64,000 nt of DNA from Luteimonas gilva (GTDB lineage Bacteria; Pseudomonadota; Gammaproteobacteria; Xanthomonadales; Xanthomonadaceae): positions 708,848 through 772,847 of the forward strand of contig NZ_SZUA01000001.1 in assembly GCF_005239095.1 (NCBI RefSeq). The letters run 5' to 3'. How positions within the stretch are numbered: position 1 is the stretch's first letter; each line of letters starts with the position of its first letter. This document shows positions 51,279-60,047 of this stretch, in pieces. The notes under the pieces are model-generated. The model was not told the DNA's origin and did no database searches. It saw only the letters and a list, made by a program, of their open reading frames with translations. The position numbers and the translations under genes were made by a program.

Positions 51279-51524
51279 TCGTGCGGATCCTTTGGGGGTT
51301 GAGGATGGGCCGCCTCGATGCAAGCGCGACCCGAACGGCAAGCGGCCATCGAAGCCGCGTGCCGGCATTAGCATCCGCCTAGCCGGCACGCGCAGCCACG
51401 CGCATTAGGCGGCCCCTTAGCCCGCTATCGGTCGGGCCTGGAGAAGCGGCATTGGTTATCGTTGCGCGGCGCAGCCACGTACAATCGCCTGCATCGCACC
51501 CTGCCCAACGTCGGTGGAACGGCT

Positions 51525-52364
51525 ATGAACTTGCGCCTCCGCATCGCAATCGCTTTGCTTGCGTCCCCTCTCTCGCTTTCCGCAGCCGCCCCTGCACCGA
51601 AACCCGATCTCCGCTTGTGGCGTTTGGATTGCGGGACGCTATGGACCTACAACCTTGACGAGATGTCCGACACGCGCGCCTACGTCGGCAAAAGCAAGAA
51701 ATTCGTGGGCAGCTGCTATCTCATCCGGCATGGCGGCGATTACTTGCTCTGGGATACCGGCTTGTCCAAGGAGTACCTAGGCAAGCCTTACGCGGAGGGC
51801 GCCGAAGATTCCAACTCGCTCGCCGCGACGGTGGTCGATCAGCTCGCAAAAATAGGCGTAAAACCGTCGCAAGTCTCGCGGATCGGCATCAGCCACTACC
51901 ACTTCGACCATATCGGCCAAGCGGCGGACTTTCCGCAGGCGAAACTGCTGATCGGCGAAGGCGATTTCGCGGTGTTCGGCAAGCCGGGGCACGAAGAGCG
52001 CACGAAGCTGCTCTCGCCTTGGCTGCGCAAAGGCGCCAAGGTCGAAAAGGTGAAAGGCGATTTCGACGTGTTCGGCGACGGCAGCGTGGTGATGCTCGAC
52101 TTGCCCGGGCACACTCCGGGCCATCACGGCTTGTTGGTGCAGCTGCCCAAGCGCGGCCCCGTGCTGCTATCCGGGGACGTGGTGCATTTGCGCGAGAATA
52201 TGGAGACGATGGGCGTGCCTTCGTTCAACACCAATCGCGCGGATTCGTTGGCCTCGATGGACCGCTTCAAGAAGCTCGCGGAGAATTTGCACGCGACTCT
52301 GATCATCCAGCACGAGGAGAAGGATGTCGGGAAGTTGCCGGCATTTCCGGAAGCCGCCGAATGA
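51525..52364 (+). CDS. Metallo-beta-lactamase-fold hydrolase, AHL-lactonase-like, exported
   Basis: Protein of 279 residues with a signal peptide (cleaved near residue 20, SAAAP). The binuclear zinc motif is HYHFDH (His124, His126, Asp128, His129), followed by LDLPGHTPGHHGLLV and LLSGDVVH. The N-terminal part LWRLDCGTLWTYNLDEMSDT and CYLIRHGGDYLLWDTGL is as in the N-acyl-homoserine lactonase (AttM/AhlD) group. ATG 51525 follows GGTGGAAC, a weak ribosome site. A role in signal degradation or lactone detoxification is inferred; periplasmic localisation is unusual compared with the cytoplasmic AiiA. Confidence 0.87.
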   Translation: MNLRLRIAIALLASPLSLSAAAPAPKPDLRLWRLDCGTLWTYNLDEMSDTRAYVGKSKKFVGSCYLIRHGGDYLLWDTGLSKEYLGKPYAEGAEDSNSLAATVVDQLAKIGVKPSQVSRIGISHYHFDHIGQAADFPQAKLLIGEGDFAVFGKPGHEERTKLLSPWLRKGAKVEKVKGDFDVFGDGSVVMLDLPGHTPGHHGLLVQLPKRGPVLLSGDVVHLRENMETMGVPSFNTNRADSLASMDRFKKLAENLHATLIIQHEEKDVGKLPAFPEAAE

Positions 52365-52409
52365 ATGCGCAGCCGAGATAGATCGCAGTCGGACGCGGAT
52401 AGACCGCGC

Positions 52410-52865
52410 TTACGTCGTCACCGAAACTTTGCCTACATATCGCAGATAGCGATCGATTCCGCCATAACGGGCGCGCCATTCGCTCAGCGGCCGGGCGGAT
52501 CCCGGTCCGCGGTCCGGGATCGGCCATAATTCCGCGTCTTGCAAATCCCCGGCGACCAATGCAATCAAGGCTCGGCCCTCAGCGTCGCCTTCGTCGCCCA
52601 GAAACGACGATGCGAGCAACTCAGCGTAAAGCTGCTTCAAGCTCAGCATCCTGGTGCCTTTCCACGAGCCCCACTCGTGAGCGATGAAGCTTCCGACCGA
52701 CCAAAAGCTCTTCTGCAGAAGACCCGTTTGCGACGATCGCCCAAGCATGGATGCGGACGACTCTGCGCGCCAGTCTTCCCCTCCCGTATCTTTTGCCGCC
52801 CATGCGCAGTTGTGTTCCGCGATCGCAAGCGAGCCGACCCTGCGATGTGGCTTGGGCGTTTTCAT
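52410..52865 (-). CDS. Hypothetical protein, 151 residues
   Basis: No known family recognised. No signal peptide or membrane segment. The N-terminal part is basic (MKTPKPHRRVGSLAIAEHN), the middle has FWSVGSFIAHEWGSWKGTRM, and the acidic C-terminal half (FLGDEGDAEGRALIALVAGD) ends with RYGGIDRYLRYVGKVSVTT. The gene is convergent with the lactonase-like gene and lies in DNA slightly less GC-rich than its surroundings. It could be an orphan accessory gene. Confidence 0.55.
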   Translation of the reverse strand: MKTPKPHRRVGSLAIAEHNCAWAAKDTGGEDWRAESSASMLGRSSQTGLLQKSFWSVGSFIAHEWGSWKGTRMLSLKQLYAELLASSFLGDEGDAEGRALIALVAGDLQDAELWPIPDRGPGSARPLSEWRARYGGIDRYLRYVGKVSVTT

Positions 52866-53176
52866 CGTACTGTTCCCGAAGTGCGGAGCGAAATCATCTC
52901 GATAGCTACCGATCGGAGCGCACGACTATGCGCTGCCGGATTTTCAAGAGGGCAACTATCCGACGGACGGTAGTTCGGATAACAGCGCGGTAACACGACA
53001 TGGCGCATGCTCCAAAGGCTTAGCGACGCAACGTCGCGACGGTCACTCAGCCGCGCAGCGGCAATTCATCTCCTTCCTTCTCGCACTGAGCATCGCGCTT
53101 CTGCCGACAGCGGAAGTCTCGGCTTCGGCCGCTCTTGATTCGATCGCTTTCGAATCACCATAAAGGAATTACTTTT
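52866..53176. other. Gene-free stretch before the fasciclin gene, with two hairpins
   Basis: No credible coding frame is seen in these 311 bases. Two inverted repeats stand out: TATCCGA-N11-TCGGATA (52957-52981) and TGATTCGA-TCGCTT-TCGAATCA (53136-53157). The second ends six bases before the AAGGA ribosome site of the fasciclin gene, so it probably lies in its leader or promoter. Confidence 0.5.
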
Positions 53177-53629
53177 ATGAACAATCCCACCAACGCCCAG
53201 CCCACCTCCAACATCCTCGACGCGGCAGCCGCCAACGGCACGTTCAAGACTTTCGGCAAAGCCGTTGAAAAAGCGGGCCTGAGCGACACCTTCCGCGGCC
53301 CTGGCCCGTTCACCATTTTCGCCCCGACCGATGCGGCTTTCGAAAAACTGCCGCAAGGCAAGCTCGAGAATCTGTTCAAGCCTGAAAACAAGGATGAGCT
53401 GGTTTCCATCCTCAACTACCACGTCGTGAGCGGCCTCAAGAGTTCGGCCGATGTCGGCAAATGGGAGTCGGCCAGGACGGTGCATGGCCAAGCCGCTCCG
53501 GTGAAGCTGGTCGACGACAAGGTCGTTATCGACGGCGCTCAGGTGACCGCCGCGGACATCGCTTCAAGCAACGGCGTGATTCACGGAATCGACAAAGTAA
53601 ACATGCCGGCCGCTCCGCTCTCCAAGTAA
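53177..53629 (+). CDS. Fasciclin (FAS1) domain protein
   Basis: One FAS1 domain covering nearly the whole 150 residues. The H1-like motif is GPFTIFAPTDAAFEKLP and the H2-like part is YHVVSGLKSSADV and IASSNGVIHGIDKVNMP. FAS1 domains mediate adhesion and are normally secreted, but the start ATG 53177 gives MNNPTNAQPTSNILDAAAA with no signal peptide. The upstream extension (to 53135) does not make one either. AAGGA lies ten bases before ATG. It may be exported by another route or act inside the cell. Followed by a clear terminator. Confidence 0.9.
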   Translation: MNNPTNAQPTSNILDAAAANGTFKTFGKAVEKAGLSDTFRGPGPFTIFAPTDAAFEKLPQGKLENLFKPENKDELVSILNYHVVSGLKSSADVGKWESARTVHGQAAPVKLVDDKVVIDGAQVTAADIASSNGVIHGIDKVNMPAAPLSK

Positions 53630-53638
53630 CGCCCATAG

Positions 53639-53665
53639 CGGCGACGGAGAAGTCCGTCGCCGTTT
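53639..53665 (+). terminator. Terminator after the fasciclin gene
   Basis: CGGCGACGGA-GAAG-TCCGTCGCCG with TTT following; perfect ten-base arms, ten bases after the stop. Confidence 0.8.
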
Positions 53666-53702
53666 CGTCGTGGTCTTGGCCATAGCCGCGATGCGGAGGA
53701 TA

Positions 53703-53792
53703 TGGCGGAGAGGGTGGGATTCGAACCCACGGATGGTTTGACCCATCGCCGGTTTTCAAGACCGGTGCCTTAAACCGCTCGGCCACCTCTCC
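53703..53792 (-). tRNA. tRNA-Ser (anticodon UGA)
   Basis: Reverse strand reads a 90-base class II tRNA including encoded CCA (53705-53703). Acceptor arms GGAGAGG / CCTCTCC match; the D-arm GGCCGAGCGGTTTAAGGC, anticodon loop CTTGAAA with anticodon TGA, a long variable arm, and the T-arm GGTTCGAATCC are all present. It reads UCA (and UCG/UCU by wobble). No attachment-site repeat was noticed. The seryl-tRNA synthetase gene lies 1.9 kb away on the same strand. Confidence 0.97.
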
Positions 53793-53867
53793 GGTTACTT
53801 ACTCAACATACCGGCCGCATTGCGCGGCCGGTTTTTTATTAGTCATCGAAGGCGAACCCTACCCCGC

Positions 53868-54869
53868 TCAGGCGATTGTCGCATGCGCCGCTTCTTCGGC
53901 ACCGCGCTTGCCGGGCTTGGCTTTTTCGACGGCCTTGCCCTTCTGGCAGTTCTGGCAGTCCAAGCGCGAGGACTCGATCAGCGGCGGCAGCTTCTCCGCC
54001 AGGAAGTCGATGAACACGCGCACCGCCGGCAGCAGGCCGCGGCGCGAAGCGAATACGGCATGGGCGATGCCCTGCGGCAGGCGCCATTCCGGCAGCACCA
54101 CTTCCAGCTCGCCTCTGCGCACCGCGTCGGCGCATAAGGTTTCCGGCAGCATGGTGATGCCCAGGCCGCCCTTGGCCAGGGCCATCAGCATCGGGAAATC
54201 GAAACCGGACACGCGCGGTTTGAGTTCGACCCGGCGGGTCTCGCCGTTGCGCTGCAATTCCCAGCGTTGGCGCGCCTCGTCTTCGTTCATCGTCAGCGTG
54301 ACGTGGTCGTGCAATTGTTCCGGCTCGGTCGGACGGCCGGCGCGATCCAGGTATTTCGGGCTGGCGACCAGCAATTCCTGGATCTGGCCGAAGCTGCGCA
54401 TCACCAGGCTGCCGTCGTCGTCCAACTTCGAACGCACGCGCACGGCGACGTCGAAGCCTTCGTTGATCACGTCGACGCGGCGATTGCTGACGTGCAACTG
54501 CACGCGCACCTGCGGATATTTGGCCAGGAATTCGGGCAACAGCGCCGGCATCTGCTGTTGGGCCAAGCCGACCGGCACGCTGGCGCGCACCACGCCGCGC
54601 GGTTCGGCGCTTAGCCTATCCACCACTTCGCGCGCGGCCTGCGCTTCGGCCAACATCGATTGCGCGTGGCGGTGCACGCTTTGGCCGACGTCGGTCACGG
54701 CGAAGCGGCGCGTGGATCGCTGCAGCAAGCGCACGCCCAAATCGTTTTCCAATTGGCTGATGCGCCGGCTCAGGCGCGATTTCGGAATGCCCAGCGCGCG
54801 CTCGGCGGCGGCGAAACCGCCGTGATCGACGACGGCGGAGAAGTAATACAGGTCGTTGAGATCTTGCAT
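53868..54869 (-). CDS. LysR-family regulator
   Basis: Transcription factor of 333 residues. Winged HTH at about 1-60 (MQDLNDLYYFSAVVDHGGFAA and IPKSRLSRRISQLE), then the effector domain (about 90-295). The C-terminus has an extra Lys/Ala-rich tail with Cys305-x-x-Cys308 (DCQNC). It is divergent from the azoreductase gene with a 110-base gap, the standard layout of a LysR regulator and its target, so it probably controls azoR in response to quinones or electrophiles. The effector is inferred. Confidence 0.93.
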   Translation of the reverse strand: MQDLNDLYYFSAVVDHGGFAAAERALGIPKSRLSRRISQLENDLGVRLLQRSTRRFAVTDVGQSVHRHAQSMLAEAQAAREVVDRLSAEPRGVVRASVPVGLAQQQMPALLPEFLAKYPQVRVQLHVSNRRVDVINEGFDVAVRVRSKLDDDGSLVMRSFGQIQELLVASPKYLDRAGRPTEPEQLHDHVTLTMNEDEARQRWELQRNGETRRVELKPRVSGFDFPMLMALAKGGLGITMLPETLCADAVRRGELEVVLPEWRLPQGIAHAVFASRRGLLPAVRVFIDFLAEKLPPLIESSRLDCQNCQKGKAVEKAKPGKRGAEEAAHATIA

Positions 54870-54979
54870 GGCGATAATTCCATTACCAGAACGCTACGGG
54901 ATATTAGGCCATCTTTATCCCAAAAAGGCAACAACCCATCATTTCCGCATGGCGGCCCCCGCCGAACCCGGAAATAACC

Positions 54980-55561
54980 ATGAAACTGCTCCACATCGAT
55001 TCCAGCGCCCTCGGCGACCACTCCGTGACCCGGGAACTCACCGCGGCGATCGTCGCGCGCTGGCAGGAAGCCACCGCCGGCCTGGAAGTCGAATACCTGG
55101 ACCTGGACGCCCGGCCGATCCCGCACCTGACCGCCCGCACCCTGGCCCGGAGCGATGCGATCTGCAACGAGAAGGACGACGGCATGGTGCGGCAGTTCCT
55201 GGAAGCCGACGTGATCGTGATCGGCGCGCCGATGTACAACTTCGCCATCCCCTCCACGCTGAAGGCCTGGATCGACCGCATCACCGTGCGCGGCAAGACC
55301 TTCCGCTACACCGAGAAAGGGCCCGAAGGCCTGGCCGGCGGCAAGCGGGTGATCGTGGCCACCGGCCGCGGCAGCGCGCACGGCGACGATGCGCCGAGCG
55401 ATTTCCAGGAACCGTACCTGCGCTTCCTGTTCGGCTTCATCGGCATCAAGGACGTGCAGTTCGTACGCGCCGAGGGCGTGGGCCTGTCGCCCGAGCATCG
55501 CGCCGAAGCGTTGGCGAAGGCGCACGCGGCGATTGCCGCGCCGCTGCCCAAAGCCGCGTAA
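54980..55561 (+). CDS. azoR: FMN-dependent NADH-azoreductase
   Basis: Flavodoxin-like NADH:quinone/azo reductase of 193 residues. Motifs: N-terminal MKLLHIDSSALGDHSVTREL (FMN phosphate site), IVIGAPMYNFAIPSTLKAWIDRI (isoalloxazine site, MYNF) and VIVATGRGSA. It lies divergently next to the LysR regulator, a common pair for quinone stress. Role in quinone detoxification is from family knowledge. Confidence 0.94.
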   Translation: MKLLHIDSSALGDHSVTRELTAAIVARWQEATAGLEVEYLDLDARPIPHLTARTLARSDAICNEKDDGMVRQFLEADVIVIGAPMYNFAIPSTLKAWIDRITVRGKTFRYTEKGPEGLAGGKRVIVATGRGSAHGDDAPSDFQEPYLRFLFGFIGIKDVQFVRAEGVGLSPEHRAEALAKAHAAIAAPLPKAA

Positions 55562-55570
55562 CGGCTCTCG

Positions 55571-55684
55571 GTAGAGTCGAGCAGGCTCGACTGCTTTCCG
55601 GGCAGCGATGAAGAGCAGCGGAGCAAGCTCCGCTCTACAAAAGATGAAGGCAAGGCACAAGCCGTCGAGCAGGCTCGACTCTAC
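55571..55684. repeat. Nested extragenic palindromes between azoR and serS
   Basis: Outer arms GTAGAGTCGAGC...GCTCGAC (55571-55591) and GTCGAGC...GCTCGACTCTAC (55664-55684) are inverted copies, and each is itself a hairpin with an AG loop. Inside them, 55616-55642 repeats 40107-40133 exactly over 27 bases. The element fills the space between the convergent azoR and serS genes. Confidence 0.75.
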
Positions 55685-55690
55685 GAAAAG

Positions 55691-57004
<1,314 letters not shown>

Positions 57005-57075
57005 TTATCGCGTGTCGCGGCCTCTTGCGGCACGGCTGTGCAAAAATGCGGCGTCCCCGCCCGAATTTCCGCCTC

Positions 57076-57714
57076 ATGAGCACGACCCCGCAGTCCGCTC
57101 CCCCGAGCGCCCGCACGCCGTTCTGGCGGCTTTCCCTCCGCACCTGGCTGCTGATCGCGGCCGCCTTCGGCATCGGCCTGCTGCTGTTCCTGGCGCTCTG
57201 GTCGGGCAAGCGCGACAACGATTTTTTCCGAGCGACGCCGACCGCCGTCCCCGACAGCGCCGGCAACGAGTACGAGCCCCTGCCGGCGCCGCTGCCCGCC
57301 GGCGAGAACGGCCGCGCCGAAACATCGCGACAGGCGGACGCGGATACGGCGCCGGAAGAACCCGCGCGCATCATCGAAAGAGCCCCGCCGCCGCCCCCGG
57401 CCTCCGCGCCGCCGCCGCGGCAAGGGCCGGCCACGGCTGCGACGGCGACGCCCGTGCCGATCCAGATGCCGCCGCCGCGCTATCCGGCACAGGCCGCACG
57501 GCGCGGATTGAGCGGCACGGTGCGCGTTCGCGCGGAGGTCGGCATCGACGGCGTGCCTACTTCGGTCGCCGTGGTCGCAGGCAGCGGCACGCGCGAATTG
57601 GATCGCGCCGCGCTCGAAGCCGTACGGCGTTGGCGTTTTCGGCCCGGCCAAATCGATGGCAGAGCGGTGCCCGGCAGCATCGAGGTGCCGATCGAGTTTT
57701 CGATGCGCAACTGA
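57076..57714 (+). CDS. TonB-family energy transducer (first copy)
   Basis: Protein of 212 residues. Single membrane helix (LRTWLLIAAAFGIGLLLFLAL, about 23-43), a Pro/Ala-rich linker (PPPPPASAPPPRQGP), and a C-terminal TonB domain (about 135-212): PPPRYPAQAARRGLSGTVRV and GTRELDRAALEAVRRWRFRPGQ. ATG 57076 gives MSTTPQSAPP; earlier in-frame starts lack a ribosome site. It is followed 99 bases later by a paralogue. No ExbB/ExbD gene is adjacent. Confidence 0.9.
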   Translation: MSTTPQSAPPSARTPFWRLSLRTWLLIAAAFGIGLLLFLALWSGKRDNDFFRATPTAVPDSAGNEYEPLPAPLPAGENGRAETSRQADADTAPEEPARIIERAPPPPPASAPPPRQGPATAATATPVPIQMPPPRYPAQAARRGLSGTVRVRAEVGIDGVPTSVAVVAGSGTRELDRAALEAVRRWRFRPGQIDGRAVPGSIEVPIEFSMRN

Positions 57715-57781
57715 ACGCGCATTCATGTAAACGCCGCTTTTACTTTTCGCTCACGGCGTTTCCACAAAGCGCCGTGCAAGA

Positions 57782-57805
57782 CTCCCTTCGATCAATCGAA
57801 GGGAG
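57782..57805 (+). promoter_or_regulatory. Hairpin covering the ribosome binding site of the second tonB gene
   Basis: CTCCCTTCGAT-CA-ATCGAAGGGAG, perfect eleven-base arms (as RNA a ten-base stem with a UCAA loop). The GGGAG at 57801-57805 is the ribosome site of ATG 57814 (eight-base spacing) and is fully paired with CTCCC. Sequence and position are direct; control of translation, or use as a DNA operator, is inference. Confidence 0.6.
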
Positions 57806-57813
57806 CGCGGTCG

Positions 57814-58404
57814 ATGAACCAGCCGCCGGACCAGCGTAACGAAACGCCGCAATCGCCTAACCCGGATGCCGACCGCAGGCCTGCCAAACGCAGCAGTGCG
57901 GTGCTATGGCTGTTGCTGCTGGTGGCTTTGCTGCTTTTGGGCTGGTGGTGGTTCAGCCAACGCGGAATCGAACAACCCGAAGCGGCGCTTCCCGCCGCCA
58001 CCGCTCCCGGCAGCGAAACTGCGACCGCCGCAGCCGAGACCGAACGAGCCGCAGCGGAAGCGCGCAAGCGCAAATCTGCGGAAAAACCGCGCAAACCCAA
58101 ACCGGCTGCGTCTCCGCGCATCACCGAGCCGCGTCCGCTCGCCGCCCAGAACGAGCAGCCGGAATACCCGCGCGATGCGCAGCGCCGCGGCTTGAGCGGC
58201 CGGGTCGTATTGCGCGTGGATGTGGGCGCGGACGGCACCGCGACCAATGTCGATTTCCTACAACGCAGCGGCGCGCCCGAACTCGACCGCGCGGCGATGA
58301 GTGCCGTACGCAAATGGCGGTTCGCACCGGCGAAGCGCGACGGCAAGCCGATCGCGAGCAGCGTCCGGGTGCCGGTCGACTTCGTCCTGCCGAAGAAAGG
58401 CTAG
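57814..58404 (+). CDS. TonB-family energy transducer (second copy)
   Basis: Protein of 196 residues, paralogue of the preceding gene. Membrane helix at about 28-47 (SAVLWLLLLVALLLLGWWWF), Ala/Glu/Lys/Pro-rich linker, and the C-terminal TonB domain (about 110-196) with QPEYPRDAQRRGLSGRVVLRV and APELDRAAMSAVRKWRFAPA. The ribosome site lies in a strong hairpin. Its stop (58402-58404) interlocks with the stop of the convergent ligase gene (CTAG). Together the pair may serve different TonB-dependent receptors. Confidence 0.9.
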   Translation: MNQPPDQRNETPQSPNPDADRRPAKRSSAVLWLLLLVALLLLGWWWFSQRGIEQPEAALPAATAPGSETATAAAETERAAAEARKRKSAEKPRKPKPAASPRITEPRPLAAQNEQPEYPRDAQRRGLSGRVVLRVDVGADGTATNVDFLQRSGAPELDRAAMSAVRKWRFAPAKRDGKPIASSVRVPVDFVLPKKG

Positions 58405-59819
58405 TCCGCGGCTGCGCGCCTGCGCCTGATCAGACCGTAGGCGATGCAGCAACCGAAGACGATCTCCAGCGGCGCGCGCGTGTAGTCGTAACGCCACACC
58501 AACGAATCGAAGCCGTTGGCGACCAGGACGATGCCGATGCAGCCGGCGACCATCGCGAAGGCGACGCTGCTCACGACGCCGCTGCGCCAAGCCAGCCACA
58601 ACTCGCGCGCCGCCAGCGCCAGAAAAACCGCCAACAAACCTGCGCCGACCAATCCCATGCCCACCAGCGCGTCCAGATAAGCGCTATGCAGGTGCGCGTG
58701 GCGCTGCCCGTCCAGCACCAATCCGGCGTTGGCGATCAAAGTCGAAGTGGTGCGCAAACCCCAGCCGAGCAAAGGCCGCTCCTTCCAGCGTTCGACTCCG
58801 AACCGATACAGCACCATGCGGGCGCTCACGGCTAGGTTATTGGCATCGGCCGTGCGTTTCGCATCCCCGGAGCCGGCAGCCTTGGCGCCCGGCGCGGAAA
58901 CGCCATAAGACGCCGTGCCCAGCGCGGTGGGCGTCGCGTCATCCGCAGTTACGATGGCGTGGGGCATCAATTGTTCCGCCCCTGCGAACCGCTTGGCGAC
59001 GATGTCGCGCGCGCCCAACACCAACAACAACGATACGACGCCGATGCTGAGCAAAGGCAGCCACGGCACCGCGGACCGGCCGCCCTGCTTCCACCAGAAA
59101 CCGAGACCCACGATCGCCACGGGCAGAGTAGCCGCGAAAGCCAGCCATGCGCCGCGCGATTGCGAGAACAACAACGCCGAAAAGCTGCCGACGTACGCCA
59201 GCAGGCATAGCGACATCAATCCGCGGCGCCGGCCGAACCGGCCATGCGAGTTCCACGCTTTCAGCAGCAAACAAAGCGACAGCCACCCACCCAGCGCAGC
59301 GAGCAGGCCGCCGAGGTTTTCCGGCATGCCGAACCGCGGACGGATCCGACCGCCCCAGACCTGCGACATCTCCGGCCAAGGCATGTACGCGACGACCGCG
59401 ATCAGCAATCCCGCGATCATCAGCGCGAACAACAACGGCATGCGTCGCGGCATCAGCGACAACCACCAACCGACTACGCAACTGAAAACCGCCAAACGCA
59501 CCGGTTCGGCGGCCGCGCTCATCTGCTTGGCGAACGGGAGCGACGGAAAAATCGCCGCAGCGTAGACGGCGTGCGCGATCGCGAAAACCACGAACAGCGC
59601 CAACCAGCGCGCCACCGGTTGCTTCAGCAATTCCGGCCATGCGACTCGCCAAGCTGGAATCAGCAGCAACGTCGCCAACACCGCCCCGTATTCCGGCTTG
59701 AATTGGCCGCCGAGATCGGTCATCGAAAAGAAAGCGAGGAAGCACAGCGCCGCAAACGCGAACGATTGCAGGCGCGGACCGACGCTCCGGCGCGTATCGG
59801 AAATGGGAACGGCGATCAT
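58401..59819 (-). CDS. O-antigen ligase-family (Wzy_C) membrane protein
   Basis: Protein of 472 residues with about ten to twelve hydrophobic segments. The long periplasmic loop (about 290-385) has the Wzy_C-type motif RMVLYRFGVERWKERPLLGWG and the key His-rich end HAHLHSAYLDALVGMGLVG, typical of O-antigen ligase/polymerase proteins. Start ATG 59819 (MIAVPISDTRRS) is chosen over the upstream extension because the extra residues are not hydrophobic or conserved-looking. It may ligate or polymerise a surface glycan; the loop alone does not separate WaaL from Wzy. Confidence 0.87.
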   Translation of the reverse strand: MIAVPISDTRRSVGPRLQSFAFAALCFLAFFSMTDLGGQFKPEYGAVLATLLLIPAWRVAWPELLKQPVARWLALFVVFAIAHAVYAAAIFPSLPFAKQMSAAAEPVRLAVFSCVVGWWLSLMPRRMPLLFALMIAGLLIAVVAYMPWPEMSQVWGGRIRPRFGMPENLGGLLAALGGWLSLCLLLKAWNSHGRFGRRRGLMSLCLLAYVGSFSALLFSQSRGAWLAFAATLPVAIVGLGFWWKQGGRSAVPWLPLLSIGVVSLLLVLGARDIVAKRFAGAEQLMPHAIVTADDATPTALGTASYGVSAPGAKAAGSGDAKRTADANNLAVSARMVLYRFGVERWKERPLLGWGLRTTSTLIANAGLVLDGQRHAHLHSAYLDALVGMGLVGAGLLAVFLALAARELWLAWRSGVVSSVAFAMVAGCIGIVLVANGFDSLVWRYDYTRAPLEIVFGCCIAYGLIRRRRAAAD

Positions 59820-60047
59820 GCCCGCCCGATCGCAAGCGCCGCGCGCGGTCGCACATACCTCTCCGCCATCCTTGCCGGATCCCATCGCACTGCACGAAAC
59901 ACGGGCTTGTCCTCGATTCTACGGAGCGTGATGCCTTGCCGCCGATCGCGGCGGGCCCTGGGATCGCATCGCGCCCCCCGGCACAAACACGTTGCGTGAA
60001 CCCAACAAATTGATGCAGCGCGGAGTATAAGCAACCCGCGCATCCGC

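Noticed and set aside
53703-53792. tRNA-Ser as an integration site for an island
   Set aside because: No integrase gene and no repeated tRNA 3' end were found in the window.
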